This document shows, one piece after another, positions 21,401-36,800 of a stretch of DNA of 64,000 nt. The stretch comes from Aporrectodea caliginosa. Lineage: Eukaryota > Annelida > Clitellata > Crassiclitellata > Lumbricidae. Position 1 is the stretch's first letter. Every line of letters starts with the position of its first letter. The DNA lies in contig JACEVL010006441.1 in the NCBI GenBank assembly GCA_020284085.1, forward strand, positions 1,531,001-1,595,000, read 5' to 3'. The notes under the pieces are model-generated. The model did not search any database. It had not been told where the DNA came from and saw nothing but the letters and a program-made list of their open reading frames with translations. The translations under genes and the position numbers were made by a program.

Positions 21401-24400
21401 GCATTAGCAAAAATTATAGAATACACCAGCAGAATGAAAACATGCATTCAGATGACTGGAAAGGACTCATGTTTAGGACCTAGAGTTCTTGATTGCCAAT
21501 TCATAGATCTTAATAGCTTTGGATTTCTATCTCTGCTTTTTCCTCAATCTTCATACCAGTAAATGAGGATTGAAGAACAACAGACATTTTAACTCTTGCT
21601 GTGCTTTACATTAGGATGTGCTGAGCTCTGAGCATTCCACTCACCATCATCCGCCTCAAGTTCCTCTGTCTATCACCCCTCGGGTTTTCCACTCAAAACT
21701 AGTCTCACCTCTGCAAGAATTCATACCCCCACTCATCTGATCCTCCACCTTCCAATTCTATTTAGCAGATATTGTGCATCAAATGAACATGCACTTGGTG
21801 CCTGAGTTACCAATTCATCACTTTGGAAAGAAGCTTCATAACTTACGTGTACTTCCCAGATTGGCTGCGGATCGTTACTGACAAAGCTAGCACGTCATAC
21901 ACGTTCTCGTGTTTCAGCTCCAGATGGTAACCCAGCTGTTCGATTGTGCGTAATTGGTGAAAGAACGGTTCGTCAAAGTCACTCTACATTGGAATATTAT
22001 GAGTATTAGAATGGCACAGTAACAGATTGGTACAGGTAATAGTTTCACCTTTCAGCTCTAATAATAATAAAAGTAAGAATAATCTTTATTTGACTACCAG
22101 CAAACGCACACAGTAGCTAGACGATTTGTACAAGGGCTGTGGCACAGCCGAGGATGAAGTAAAGGGCACTCTATATGAGTTAAAAAACCAGTGACAGTCA
22201 CATGATACTTTAAAAAGTTAGGTCTTTAGCTCTGCATCTACATTTCAAATCCTACACACCATGTTCTTCAGTGAGCTGCTTAATTAATGCACCGAGTTGT
22301 TTAACTCCTATTTTGTATTGACAGATGGTGGAAATCCAATCCTAATCTAATCCTATAGAAGTCACTGGATTAGATTTCCATTGTCCATCAATACAAGGAC
22401 CTTGGTTCTGTTGATTACTGCTGATGGGAGTCATGCAATGAATGAGACGGTGCCTTCCCATACATAGATATCGTTCCAAAGAATTAATATTAATAGCATT
22501 ACATATTGAAATGTAAAATGTTATAACTTGAATAAGAACAAATTGTAAGCGCAATTGTAAACTCCAAACTTCTAAAGCGCTACTCAAAAGCTATGTGCAG
22601 GGTACCAGCTTATTCACGAGCGCTGGGCACAAGCTTATTCATGAGCATTGGTTCGTGTCAGAGGGGTTGTCTAGAGATGTCCCGTGGAGGTCCGAGTCCA
22701 GTTGCCCGAGAGACTAAAGAGAGGGACGTTCAAGAACGATCTTAGACACAACGGTTGGCCTTTCCTAAAGAACATGATCAGCTGTTGGTTGTTACAGGCA
22801 TATAGTGACAGCAATGTTCATAGCGCTTCTGAGGGGTTCCTAAAATGCACTCCATAGAGGTCCAGACACCGGCAAAAATATCACGGCAGATTGTAAACGC
22901 GTTGTGAATTTTTTCCTTATTACGGTGCGCTGTGGCTGACTGGTTAGAGCGCTCGGACTGTAACGCAGAGAATACAAGTTTGAGCCTCATCCGAGGCAGT
23001 AACTGAGTAGGGACCTTGAGCAAGTCCATCACTCCAATAAATTGCTCTGTGCCATCGATGTTCTGTTTGTATGGTTGTATGCACTTCTGAGCTTTGGAAG
23101 GAGGGCAAAATCAAATACAGTTGTATTGAATAGTATTACTACTGGCTCCACAGATCCAAATAAAAGTGCAGAGAATCAATTTGGCACAGATCTACATTTG
23201 ATGTTATGAATGACTTACTAGCATCAGTTCATTCAGCACCCTGTGACGTACAGTACTCTGTCCTAATTGGTAGTATATTGATAATACCGAGCTCTCATCA
23301 TCTGAATTTTGGTTCATCACCGTGTATGTGCTAACGCCCACTGGAATCTCCGTCACCTGCGTCTGGAGAAAGATAAAACATAGAAATAATTTCAGTTTTG
23401 GCAGTTTTGTCTCAAGTGATTAAACAGTTTGCATTGTAATAATTATAGTACAAGATTTTCTTGGCTGCAATTCTGATACTATGGATATTGCTGCCTGTGT
23501 CTGATCACAATCCAAGTACTCCAATGTTGGTCGGATATGGAGTTATCCCATCGACAGTGCAAAGCATCCTAGAAGTAGCTTGCCAATGATGATGCTATAT
23601 AAATTGTCATAATTACATTACCTGACAAGTTTAAAGATTACAGATTAGCAAAAAGATCATGCTTGTTACATTAATAATAAAGCTTCTTCTACTTTCCATG
23701 CATCTATTTCGCTAGTGGTTGAAGACCATTTTTTGGCCGTCGTCTTATGTAATTAGGTTGGGAGCAGTGCTGACGAGTTTTCTTGAAGACATTATATAAA
23801 TAAGCACTTAAAATCAGTGTTATATTCGTTAACGGAAACGATAAGTCGAACTGAAAATAATCCATTCCGTTAACGATAAGTATAACGATAACTGAAAATA
23901 TTCTAAGAACGAAAACTGAACGGAAACGGAAATAAATGATGCCGAACTGAATAAAAACTGTAACGATAATTAAAATCCGAACGGAAATTATACACATTTA
24001 TGACTAAAAATAGAAATGAAGTAATTTACTTACTGACTTAAATTAGCGGTGAACCAGTCTTTCGTTGGACTATGTTATAGAAATGAAGTAATTTACTTAC
24101 TGAATACTGACTTAAATTAGCGGTGAACCAGTCTTTCGTTGGACTATGTTAAGAACTTAATAGAAAGTCGTTAATCTCGCGAGATTTCTCGGTATAGATT
24201 ATTTAAGAACTGTAACTGTAACTTGAACTAAAATTGTTTGAGAACTGTAACTTGAACTGAAATTATTTAAGAACTCGAAGTTGAAGTTGAACTGAAATTA
24301 TTTGAGAACTGAAACTGAACTGAAACTGAAATTACTCCCAGCCGAACTGAACTGAAACTGAAATAGAAATTATTTTGTGAAGTAAAATAACACTGCTTAA

Positions 24401-25739
24401 AATCACAATTAAAAGTAGAATGCCAAGTCAGCCAATTGTTAATGAACCCATTATAGACCAAGCAAGTCAATGACTGATTAGCAAACATTTATGTATTATG
24501 AAAAGCACGAATATTCATTCCATCCACATGAGCTGAGCAACCTGAGATCAATCACTTGGCAATAACTGGACTCACTTCAGCCAAGGCATCGACATTCTGC
24601 GCTGGCTTACACGTCAGCTTCTCTGACATGTTGTTGTAGAGATTGATGGCATCCTAATGCAAAAAACACATGTATGCTACTTTAACTAATCAACCAAAGC
24701 TCTGCAGGCAGATATTGTTTTAATTGAAAGCCAAGAATACGAGGAGTTAGAGACAAGGAAGGATATTCAAAGCTGTTTTTCGGTGGAAGCACAAGCAGAA
24801 ATCGAAGAGTGACTACCAGTAATTCACCTTATATGCAACACTAGTCACAACGCTCAACAGAATGATTTTAATAAGCTCAACAGAATGATTTCAATAATGA
24901 CTCCATTAATCCAGGTGCTTAACTCTGCTGCACATTTTATATTTAGCCGGACACCATCCGATCATGTCACTGATCTGCTGCAGGACAACCTACACTGGTT
25001 GCATGTTAATCAGTGGATTACGTTCAAACTGTACTTAATAACTTACACAGTACTGAATGATCTTATGCCAAACTACATCTCTGACTTCTGCATTTGGGCA
25101 TCAGACAACCAAAATAGACATCCGCTACGATCCTCATCTAAAAATCAACTACAAGTTCAACGGTCCTCTACAAGGTTTCACAGCTGTTCCTTCTATGTCG
25201 CTGGACACTATGTGGAAGTCTTCCAAACCATGTGAAGAATTCACCACCTCTGGAGACATTCCAATCACAGCTCAAGACCTATCGAGCGCTACTGAATGGC
25301 CTCGGCTGTGAGCGGCGCTATATAAATTACTAATTATATTACATTACATTTTAAAACTATCATATAACCGTCCCTGATTTTTTAAACTAACACTTTATTC
25401 TTTGGCCTTGGCTGTGCTACGATGCTATATATAAATCATCTTATTACTATTATTCCTTTTTATTATTGAGTCTGAAATTACAATGTGATGGGAATCAACA
25501 CATCAGTGATGAATAGATGAACTGATTTTCGTAGCTACTCCTCAAGACTGACTCAACTCTAAAACATGATAATGCAATAGTACTGAAACAAGTGCCAGAA
25601 TGCTAAATAATTACTGATAATAATCATCATCATCAGAAATTAAAGATTTACCTGTTCACATCATCTGACTAGACCAAGCTACTACTAATGCACATATATG
25701 GTGTATTTAGTAAGACTAACTTGTGCTTAATACATCTCC

Positions 25740-25770
<31 letters not shown>

Positions 25771-28700
25771 CCATCTTACTGTCTCTGGACATAGTTTTAA
25801 TCAGAACTACCTAGGGTAAAATAATAACAAAAACAATAATAATAATAATAATAGTAATAATAATAATACATATACAGCATAAATTCCTTACATTCATAGT
25901 CAGGTTGCCTTTAATCAACCCCTCTAAAAAAATGCCTTCTTGGTAGAACTTCCTTGCGAATTCTATCAATGATTCCTTCGTGATGCTGCTTAGAATCGGT
26001 TTCTTCTCAGCAACTGTTGCATATCTCGTCAACAGGAGTGCATTTTTCAGGTCCCTGTAAGAAGAAAAGTTTAAGTTTTCACCTAAATCTCTTTTATTTG
26101 ACATAGCATACAATAAGTCATATATTTTACCTTTGTATTTGTTACAATTGCTGTTCATCTATTTGACTATCACTGTTTAATAAACAACAGGGATGACTAG
26201 AGAAGCTGTCATCTTCTTTTGCTTGTGAATCAACTGTTGCTTCAGTATCAAATTTGTAAGTTTAGGTATAATAGTCCCAGATTAAGTTTAACTTGTCTGA
26301 TAATTTCTCTGCTATTGTTTACATTCCAGTCTGTGTACAAGTAACTGTAAACTAATGATTGGTCATGCATTCAACTCAAACTCAATAAACAATAAAAGAA
26401 GTCAGAGGAGGTGCTAGACTTTGAACCAGGATATAGCCAGAACAGTCATACAAGTAACCAGTGCAGGTTTTTTATATTCTTGGCACTGCAGGGCAAACAT
26501 TCTGGAAGCCTTGTGGCAGGGCAACATCCACGGCAAAGGCTTTTTTACCAGGGCATGTGCCTCCACTGAAAGAAGTACTATTGACATGGAAGGAACAGTC
26601 CTCCGGTTTCTAAGACCTAATGAATCGATAACAGCATTTGCACTTAAAGCAACCATGAACTGATGCTTTGCAGCATGATAATCGTGCTAGATAGACTAGA
26701 TTCTCAGCAAGGAAGCCTTTCAATAACGTCGTACCTAAGAGTTTTGTTTGCAATTAACTTTAGCATCATGGGAACACAGGCAGCCAATTGGAGTGGGTCA
26801 CGGCAGCCAATTAGGGTTAGAGCACTCGCCTCGTAATGCGGAGAGCATAGGTTTAAGCCCCAACTCTCTGAGACGGAACTGTCTAGGGACCTTGAGCAAG
26901 TCCTTTACTCAGAATTGCTCAGTGCCATTAATCAAAGCTTGGTCATTAAAATAGTGGCACATAATTAATGCACAACAACAACAACAGCATCCTTGATAGG
27001 TTGCATTTGAAGAAGTGCATTTACAACTACAGTGAAAAAAATAATGTTCAATGATGGTTAAATTTATCCTTCAGCTCACAAGTCCTAATGAGCAGAATAT
27101 TCAAAACTGATCAAGTATATTCGCCTACAAATGCTTATACTGAGTTCAGAAGCAATTACCTGTTGTACGTGTCAGGGCAGAAGGACTCGTTGAAGTACTT
27201 GTCGTCAAGCTCGAGTACTGCTGCATTGAATGAATTGTCAGACACCTCAAATGCAGCAATGCTGTCGATTAAGGCTATGAAGAAGTCCTGCAAACATAAA
27301 GAACAACAGCCCACAACTGCCGATGAAAGGTAAAATTTTTTAAACAAACTGATCTTATAACAGATACGCTTTACACTTCAGTGCTCATAAATACGTTAAT
27401 AAATCAGTTAAGCGCTCATGAATAAGCTGGTGTTATGTGTTTAGCTTTAGAGTAGCATTGCAGAAATTTGGAGTTTACGAATATGGTTACTTTAGTTTTC
27501 CATTTATAAAAAAATTGGTAGACACGTTGTATCTAGTGGCTAATTGATGCGAGCGGAAATCGAATCCTCGATTGCTCTCTTTAACAACCTGTTAGGAACA
27601 TATTCATTGTTCTCTGTTCATTTTGCTAACTGATAAAAGTCCAGTCCTTAAAGACATTTAACATCGTCTAGGCTAGTGCAGGCAGCACCCCGTATTAGCG
27701 TGCTCTTGATGTGGTGCTATATAAATGTTCAATTACAAATACAATTGTTGTTTTTCACCAGCAAGTTAGTTACAGCTACAGGCCATAATAGTGTCTCTAG
27801 TATACATTACCAGGCATGTGAGCAATGTATAAGAGCAATACAACCGGTAGCTACTATACATGCTGCATCTGCACATAACTCTTTGAAGAGTACCATACAT
27901 ATTGTAATCGTAACCTCGTGATTTCTACAGCGCCAAAAAGAGCCAAGTTGTGGGAACCAGCTTATTTACAGGCACTCAGTCAAAACAAAACTGATAGGCA
28001 GGTGGGGTCAGAATCAGTTCCAGGTCAAGATCCCAAAGACTCAGTCAAATAAACAGTCAGATAGCCAAGGGGATGGTATTTAAAATGTAAGCAACAAGGG
28101 AGGTAAGGCAAAGAGGAGGAATCAGGATAGGATTTCTGAAAGAGCAGTGTTTCTAGTTATTACAAAAAGAAGACATTGCTTTTGAGAGGTTTTAAAAAGG
28201 CGCCAAGCTACACAGATACATCTGTAACAAACTGTAACAGTGCTACAACACTGTGTGTTATCTTAATTATCTGCATATTCTGTTAACTAGGTGCTCAGAT
28301 ATCTTGGAGGAGCATCAGATAAGTGCTCTAAATAATTGAATGAATAAAAAGTGGGCTAAATGTAAGCTAGAGGAAGATTAACAAGTCACATAAATTATAC
28401 GACCATGAACAGGGCATAAGCAAAAGGTAAGAAGCTCACGATAAAACTTTGAGGAATACTGCAGTTCAGTAACTAGAAACATCAGAAACATTAACACGTT
28501 GAAACAGATGACAAATCAGCTTGAGGCAGTTTCTCGAGAAATTCATATTTCATTGCAAACATACTAGCTTCAAGATCCCTATTGACTCGCCATGTAAACA
28601 ATATGGCCATCCCAGACTCCAGCAGAATATGGCCATCCCAGACTCCAGCAGAATAGTAATAGTAATAGTAACAATGTAATTCACTAAAGTAAGTAAGAAA

Positions 28701-30820
28701 TTAGACCAACACTTTAAATAATTCGGGACCAAATAGAAGTTCTGTTTAAACTTAGAAACTACTGTACATATTATAATTTGCAACCAAATGAAAGTTGGCA
28801 TTTCACTTTCTTACATATAATGTACTTGGACTAATTACTATAAATTTACTTTAGTGCATTGCATTGTGGTAGGTTGCTGGTAGCACTCTATTCTATTGAA
28901 GCCTGAGGCAGCTATATTGTTTTACATAGTGAGCCAAGGGATCTTTAAATTACCCAAGAGAGACCAGCATAATGCACAGGCCTTTGATATTCTAAATCAA
29001 ACCTCACCTGTATCTTATGGGTGAACCCACTGATGCACATTGTGAACCCGCTGACGGTTGGCTTGAGGTCATATCTGAAAATTCCATGAAATAATAAGCA
29101 AATTATAACATTTCAACCAGAACAGTTAATTGTAATGCTCAAAATACAAAAACTAAAATGTATGATAATAATAATAAGATTTATATAGCTCTATACCACA
29201 GCCGAGGCCAAAGAAAAGACTGAACCAGGTTAGCAGTACTTGGATCCACAGAATACCATGCCACCTGGCATGCACTCAGTCCTCAATCCTAAAGTAGCAA
29301 GTACTAGTGGAATTTGCAAAGTCCAGTCATTAGCCTGAATGCTTTGGTCGTGATCGTTTGTAAGGCCAAGGATACTTCTACATCAAGACCACAATTCAGA
29401 GGAGCTCCTATAAAGGCATGCATTAAAAACATGGTGTTGCTGTTACCTTTAACTGAACACTTCTGTATAACACCTTTACAAAGTCTCAAAGGTCCTAACA
29501 ATTTCAGAGTTGGATCAAAGATGACAAATTTTTATGAAATTAAGTTTCAACCATAGAACAATCTCTTTACTTTTGTAATTGTAATTGAACAGTTGTATAG
29601 CGCCACTCAGAAATTTGTCATGTGTGTGCATAAGCATGATCTGAATAAGTACTAATTATTTAGAAATACAAAAACTAAAATGCTTAGAAGCAGAAAGCGA
29701 ATCAGTCCCATCGGATTGTTTGACCTTTCAATATGATTCAAATTGTTACAAATAAAAACTAGAAAATAAAGAAAACAATCATCTTACATTTGGCTTATAT
29801 TCGTTTAGCAAAGCAAGATAAATGGCATTCTCAATCCAATGTCTTTAGACAATGTCACCCAAAAGCATTTCAACACCTAACCCTCATAGGTTTTCATAAA
29901 AGAGCAAAATAACAGAATCAAAACTGCTTATCATATTGCATCAGTTTTTCCTCCTGACATTGTGCTACTTTTTTCATTATTGTATGTATACATGTCAGTG
30001 TAAAGTGTCTTGTGCTAATAAAAATAACTTATTTGCTTAAATTTGTTTTTACCTGAGCTTAGCCAGACGAGCAGGGTATCCAACAGTGCTAATGATGTCA
30101 TTCAGTACAGACACGTACAACTCGAGCAAGCACATGCTGAAACACAATGATTTGCGTTAAGTAGAGAGTTGATGTTAATCTAATTGATTAATTAATCAGG
30201 CAACCGTTCACACAAACTTGTTAGACAGATGTCATGCACGAATTTTGTGCCAAACGCATAAAAAATATGATTCCAAACATCATGTCTAATATACTCAGAA
30301 ATGTCAGCTGCACAATTTTCCTCAAGCTGTACTTGAACTGGTAAGTAAATTTTCAGGCATAGAATTAGATTGCGTGTAGTTGATTTAAGCTAATCTCTCA
30401 ACAATTCATACTACACACTGCACATGTCAGAACATATACTATTTATGCCCTGATAAATATAATACAGCTTTTACATATCAAAAGAGTAGTGTCTTCATGT
30501 AAACTTACGTCTCAACGGATACATCAGCTGCAGAGCTCTTTAGACTGAATTTGATGCTTGCTGTAAATACCAACAAACAATAAAAACAACAATTATTGAA
30601 CCATAAAACTACATAACTACAACTAATTACAAAGATGGCCATAGTTGTAATTACCTGCAATTATACTGTTGTTACCGACACGTTAATTCAAAGAACCTCA
30701 ATCAACAATTCACAGAACCTCTCATGATGTATCGGTAGATTATATAAGAGACTTGGACTGTATCTAGTCAATCCAACAAAGTTTGATGGCTTCAAACTTA
30801 GAGGTGAATCTCACAGCAAC

Positions 30821-30874
<54 letters not shown>

Positions 30875-33800
30875 TAATCAATTAAATTCGTTTATTCCAA
30901 ATCAAGTTGACAATATCGCACCACACAAGTAAAGGTTGATATCTGCCTGAAAAACAAGTTTATCTCACCCTTTGGTGTAGGAGTATCATCGTCCTGTTTA
31001 AGCCACAGCCGACCGACATCAGACACGTGAACGGGATTCTTAAACTAAACAGATAAAATGTTTGTCATGAGTAACTGGATGACCTCAAACAAATTGTCAC
31101 ATCAATGGCCATCTTACTTAAGTATGCTAAAATGCAGCATGAATTAATTAGACCTCTGTACATTATATCTGATATAAACTTTTAGTCTATGTGAGCCGTA
31201 TATTAAAAAAATAGGTTTTGTCACTTGCAAAATTTGTGATGTAATATCAGGGTATTCTTGTATTATTTCGTTTATAGTATTTATGTTTCCAAAAAGTTGT
31301 GAGCATGTGCCTGGTGTCATCTGAATCTTCAAAACGAAACAGCATAAAATGTAACTCACATCTTTAATGTCGCAATCGGGCTTGATCAAGTCGAACTTTG
31401 AGGCTGAAAATGAAACAAAAGATGATCCAACATAAAAGCACTTGCCCTCAACTTCCAGTCAATCATTATACACACATTTAGTTAGTCAGTCCAAAGAACA
31501 AGCAGAGGATTGGTTGATTGATTTAACACTCTAACAAGTAACAACAAGAGTGTACTAAAAGCGACTGCAAAACCAATGCAGCTCGTCATTAAAGTGTCAA
31601 ATGCCTAGTCTACACAACCCAAGAATTGGTGCCATAGAATATCATAAAGGACATCACTGTCGCTCCTAAGTTTAACTGCTCAACAGTGCTCATCAACTAT
31701 TTAATTCATTCCCCTAATATAGGCCACCTACTTGAAAAAAAATGTCAGTCAAAACTCTTCTTCCAACCCTTAGCTAGGTAAACTGAAAAGTTGTTGTTGG
31801 GGTCAGGAAACTAAACTATCTCAGGAGTTGTAGGTTGTTTCACGTGCAACATTTTAACAACATTAGATTTTGACTTGCGTTCATGTACTTTGGTAATCTT
31901 TAAGGTATTCGACCCCCAGTTGTTTTTACAACTAAAACATTGTGTAGGAGACAATTTCACTCTGAAGCTCCTGCAAATACATGACATTACTGGTAATAAA
32001 GTCATACAGCCGTCATCATACCAATGTAGGCATTCGGTTCTGGAAGATGAAACTCTGGAAGTACGTCGCAGTCTAAAAATAAGCACAAGTACTGAATTTT
32101 TTCATTGCTCCTAGCTATTTGGTGTAAACAAGACACACCAGGTGATTCCAAATTGACAAAAATATGCCTTCCATAGAATGAAGAAACATGTAAGATGAGT
32201 CTCTTTGCACATAAGTGTGTGGTTGCCAACCATCAAAAACATGGATCTCATCTGGATTCATGCATGTCTCCTCCCCACTAGTTCTGGTACATCGGCCCGG
32301 GAGTGCCTCTGATGAGTTATCTACAAGTGGCGTCATATAAATTCCCAGTTAAAATTACAATACAAGATACTCACAAATGTAAAAGAAAAAACGAACTTAA
32401 CAATCTAAAACTGTCATAATCCATTGTTAGTTTTAATAGACTTCTATTTTGCTAAACTAAAGGCTTGAAGTTATTGACCATTGAAAGACTGACAATTGCA
32501 TGAATTGATTATATTATGACATCTAGCTAACAGAAGTTAGATGTTTATTTGAACACGGGTGGGGTCCTCTTGGACTCCCAGGAATGAGGAATACGGTAAA
32601 CAGACATGAATACAAAAATGAATACATCTACATTTCCATCTTAATAATAGACAGTACTGGGTAGATATCCTTTAGCTAAACATTTTACGTAAATTTTAGT
32701 TTTTAAGCTTACATTTCCATTTTTCCATCCATTCCTTTGGGAACCCTGAAATAAGTCAATTGCAATTATAAAGATAAAATGACATAAATGGTTAACCTGT
32801 ATCTCCTTGAATCTCTGCAAACATAATCTATAATGCTGCTTTAAAAAACAAAACACCTTTGAACAAGCTGTTCCAAATAATTCACTCTATGTCATATGGT
32901 CTTTGATTGTTGAAATATCTCCAATGTACCATTGCTAATTGTGTTCCAAATAACAGACGCACAGTAAGAAAGTTTAAGTTAAGAAGAAATGTCTTTATAT
33001 TTTTTAGTGCTTCTTCTACAATGTTACCTAAAAATTCCAAAGCTGTTATAAACGATATCTTCTCTGTTATAGGGCTTTGGATTACATGCCAAGATATTTT
33101 ACAAATCTGATCTAGTCTGCAACTCCTACAATCACTTTTAACAATGCATAAGGCATCAAGTTATGCTGGCCAGCATTGAAAGATCAGCTCAAATCCAGCA
33201 TGGCAAACAAAGTACCGTAAAGATATAATGCAAAGACACAGAAGAACATAGAATACTAGGTATGTTCCAAATGTCTACAACACTGCTCTAAAGCTAGGTT
33301 TCACTGTCGCCTTGCAGTAATTTTGCCCATTTGATTTGTACTGTTAGTTGGAGACAATTAAGCGTTGGGATCATCAACCACTCAAGCTGAAGCCTAGCCA
33401 TTTGTGTGCCTGCAACGTTATTGCCCTGCAAGACGTCACAGGCATGCAAACGGCAAGCTGATAATAATCATATCCTCGATGCTTATTGGGTGGACACAGC
33501 ACCTATTATGTTAACAAGCTCTGCCTGACATCACGCATGGCAGAAAGCTTAGTAGGTACAGGCTTTACTTCAGTCTCTAGTTGTGCTATGCTGTGTCCAC
33601 CCAATACATGTCGATGATTGGGATGGCACGTGACACCTTAACGACATGCGTGTACTTAAAGTTACTGGAAAACCAATGCAGCTCGTCGTTAAAGTGTTAA
33701 ATGAGCTCTGCAGTGTATAAGTTTTCCCCAATGCACGACTGCAACTTGTTTCATAGATAAAAAAACATGTAACAATGGCTTTTGGAGGAATACCTTCAGA

Positions 33801-36800
33801 CTTGTATGTCGTGTGGTACCAAGGCTCCGTATGCCAAGCGGACGACACCTCACTCTGGAACCCTTTCGACCATACAGCCGCATTCATTGCTTTGGGGTGT
33901 AAGTCATCGAGGCAAAACGTTATCATCTAAAGAAACAAGCCAACCTTTTATTGATTGCGGTTTGTCACTCAGGTTCAATAAATGAATATATTATTAATAT
34001 TTATTGTAATGATTCAATAAAATACAACATAATATAACTGCATTTCCATTGCCCTTCTTCCGAAGTTCAGAAGTGCACTCACGACCACATAACAGAACAT
34101 TGATGGTGCTAAGCATATGTGTGTGAAGGACTTGCTCCAGGTCCGTAACACAGTAACTGCCTCAGACGAGGCTAGAAACCGTACACTCTGCGTTACAGGC
34201 CAAGCGTTCTAACCAACTGGCCGCCATGTCACAACCATTCACTTACAGCAAAGAATCACGTAAACATCACCAGATAACGAAGAAGCAAGACCAGGCCCGC
34301 CGAGAGGGGGGGGGGCAAAAACCCAGGGGCCCGGCGACTTTAGGGGCCCAGCAATCAACTTATGAAAAATATTATAATCAGTTATACAAAGTTTATGATT
34401 TATGCCTTGTAAAATATAATATTACGGACACTTAACTACAATAGTTGCATATATAAATACAATTTTGTAGGGTTATACCCGCACTATTATTATTTCAGTT
34501 TGTTTAAAAAATTTCTGATAAAGTCTAAGGATTGTTAGTGGCCCGTGACTGCTCAGCCTAGGGGCCCGGAATTTCTGTCAGCAGCCCTGAGGAAGACAAG
34601 ACACTTTTCAAACACTAACTATGGCAAAGTCAAAAACTACTTAAAAGACCGAAACTAGACGATTTCACCATATTTCCGAAAATTTGCCAACCATGAATTT
34701 GTCAGTCTACTGCACCATGCTATCGGGTGTTTCGGCTGTGTCAACTGATTTTCTTCTAATAAAAGAATATGTGATGATGATGATGATGTGACTATCAGAG
34801 ATTCTTCAGGGATGTCATCATCGTGCTCACACACACAAGCACACACAATTTAGTACTGCAATGTGCCATAGGTTAGAAATAATCAGAACCTTAGTATCAT
34901 ATTCTGGCAGGAGTTTTCCGCCTGTGAGGTAGTCGGCTGTTTGAAATCGGTGCATGTTTACGGACAGCTCGTGAACGAACTCCTGCACATCAGCCTGTAA
35001 AGCAAACATCCGCCAGTGATAGAAGCAGAATAGCAGTCCCTTAAGCTAGGCAGCCATGGGTGTGAAGTGTTAGCGACTTCATTTTCTTAGCCTCAGCATA
35101 TGAGGGTGGGTGGCCAGTCCTCTTCCTTACGATCTCATCTTCCCACTGACAGTATGCAGTCAGTGTACTCATTATAGCTGAGTTGGATAGGGGGCACAGG
35201 TGGAGCAGAAATCTTGAACCAAATTTAAATAATTATTATATAATAATGTATAAATGTCTTAAATGTTAAGCCTTAGTTAATATATCTGAAGTCGATCATT
35301 CGTCAGTGTACATTTGTAAACTGATACAGGCAGCTCCGTTAAGCGAGAAGTTTGTCCTTTCGGATCTGCCCTTTGCAACCTAGGACAGAAATATTATATA
35401 CCGTTCTTACGATGTTAGAACTGATTTCAATGAATGAATTAAATGAAACATATGATTAGATCAGAGTTGGAAATCATGGATTAGATTAGACCAAGTTGCA
35501 TTTAGGGTTCATATGGCTGCTTTACCGAATCAAGATAGAGGAAGTCAGTCTGGGCAATGTTGTGCAGCTCAGTCCAAAACCATTCCTGCGGTCCTTTGGA
35601 ACGTAGCATTGCGAGGTAACTGAAAACGATACCAATGACCTACCAGACAAACCAATGTTCAGTTAGAAAGAATATAGAACCTTTTTTGACTCATGCTTCA
35701 CTTAAATCACCACCACCACCACCACCACCACCACCACCACCACCACCACCACCACCACCACCACCACCACCACCACCACCACCACCACCACCACCACCAC
35801 CACCACCACCACCACCACCACCACCACCACCACCACCACCACCAATAATTATTATAATTTTAAGTCTTAAATTCAGTCATTTTTAGTTCATTGCAGTTGT
35901 GTGTTGTACATTCGTACAGAACATTTCAATTGTGCACTATGACTGCTGGAGATATTAACCAGAAAAAGGTCAATCCAGGCTCAGTGGGCCACGGTCACCC
36001 TAATGGATTGATCTTTTCACTCTTACATCATTTGCAGGAAGTTATGATTTTGTACTGACTGCTGTCATTGCGTTATTTATGGTGTTGATACTTTCTCAAT
36101 AATTGGCTAATCATAATCACTTAATTAAGTACCTTTTTCTTTCTGACAACTTATCATACATTTATAACATACAGCATATCACAATGATTTAACGCAACAT
36201 ACATTATCTAGCTGTTCTCAATAAGTGCATTTTGTATGTATCTATTTATGTATGTATGCATGTAAGGTATGTATGCATGCATGTAATGTATGTACCGTAT
36301 GTATGTACATGTATGTATGCATGCATGCATCTGGGCTTTATAGAGCGCATTTGAAAGAACCTCTCGAAAGCGCTGTGCACATGGCTGTAGGTTTTAAGAA
36401 AATGTTGAAGACAGTTTAAAAAGATCTCCTTAAGCCACCTCCTTATTACCAGTAACCATATTACTGTTGTAACAAGCTGCGATAATTGTCAACTTGATTT
36501 TGAATAAACAAATTTGATTGACTGATTGAGTTTGAAAACGTATGCTGCTCACAGCCAAATGCTACAGTAAGTAAATGCGTTAGAAGAGTCGTTTTAGCTC
36601 TCTAATGGAAACCAGCAATTAATTAAAAGAGTTGAAGTGACTTACATCATAGACATGATTCAGACCATCCATCGTGAGTGACAGTTGAATCTTGAAGAGC
36701 GTCATAGTAGTGTTATGCTCTTGATCTGTGTCATCATTTCCACAAACGATCTGCCTTGCCCAATTTCTTGAATTTACAAATACGGTCCATTATCAGCTTT

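Noticed and set aside
35635..35886. Polyproline ORF
   Set aside because: It is a (CAC)n microsatellite in an NRDC intron; the coding frame is a by-product.
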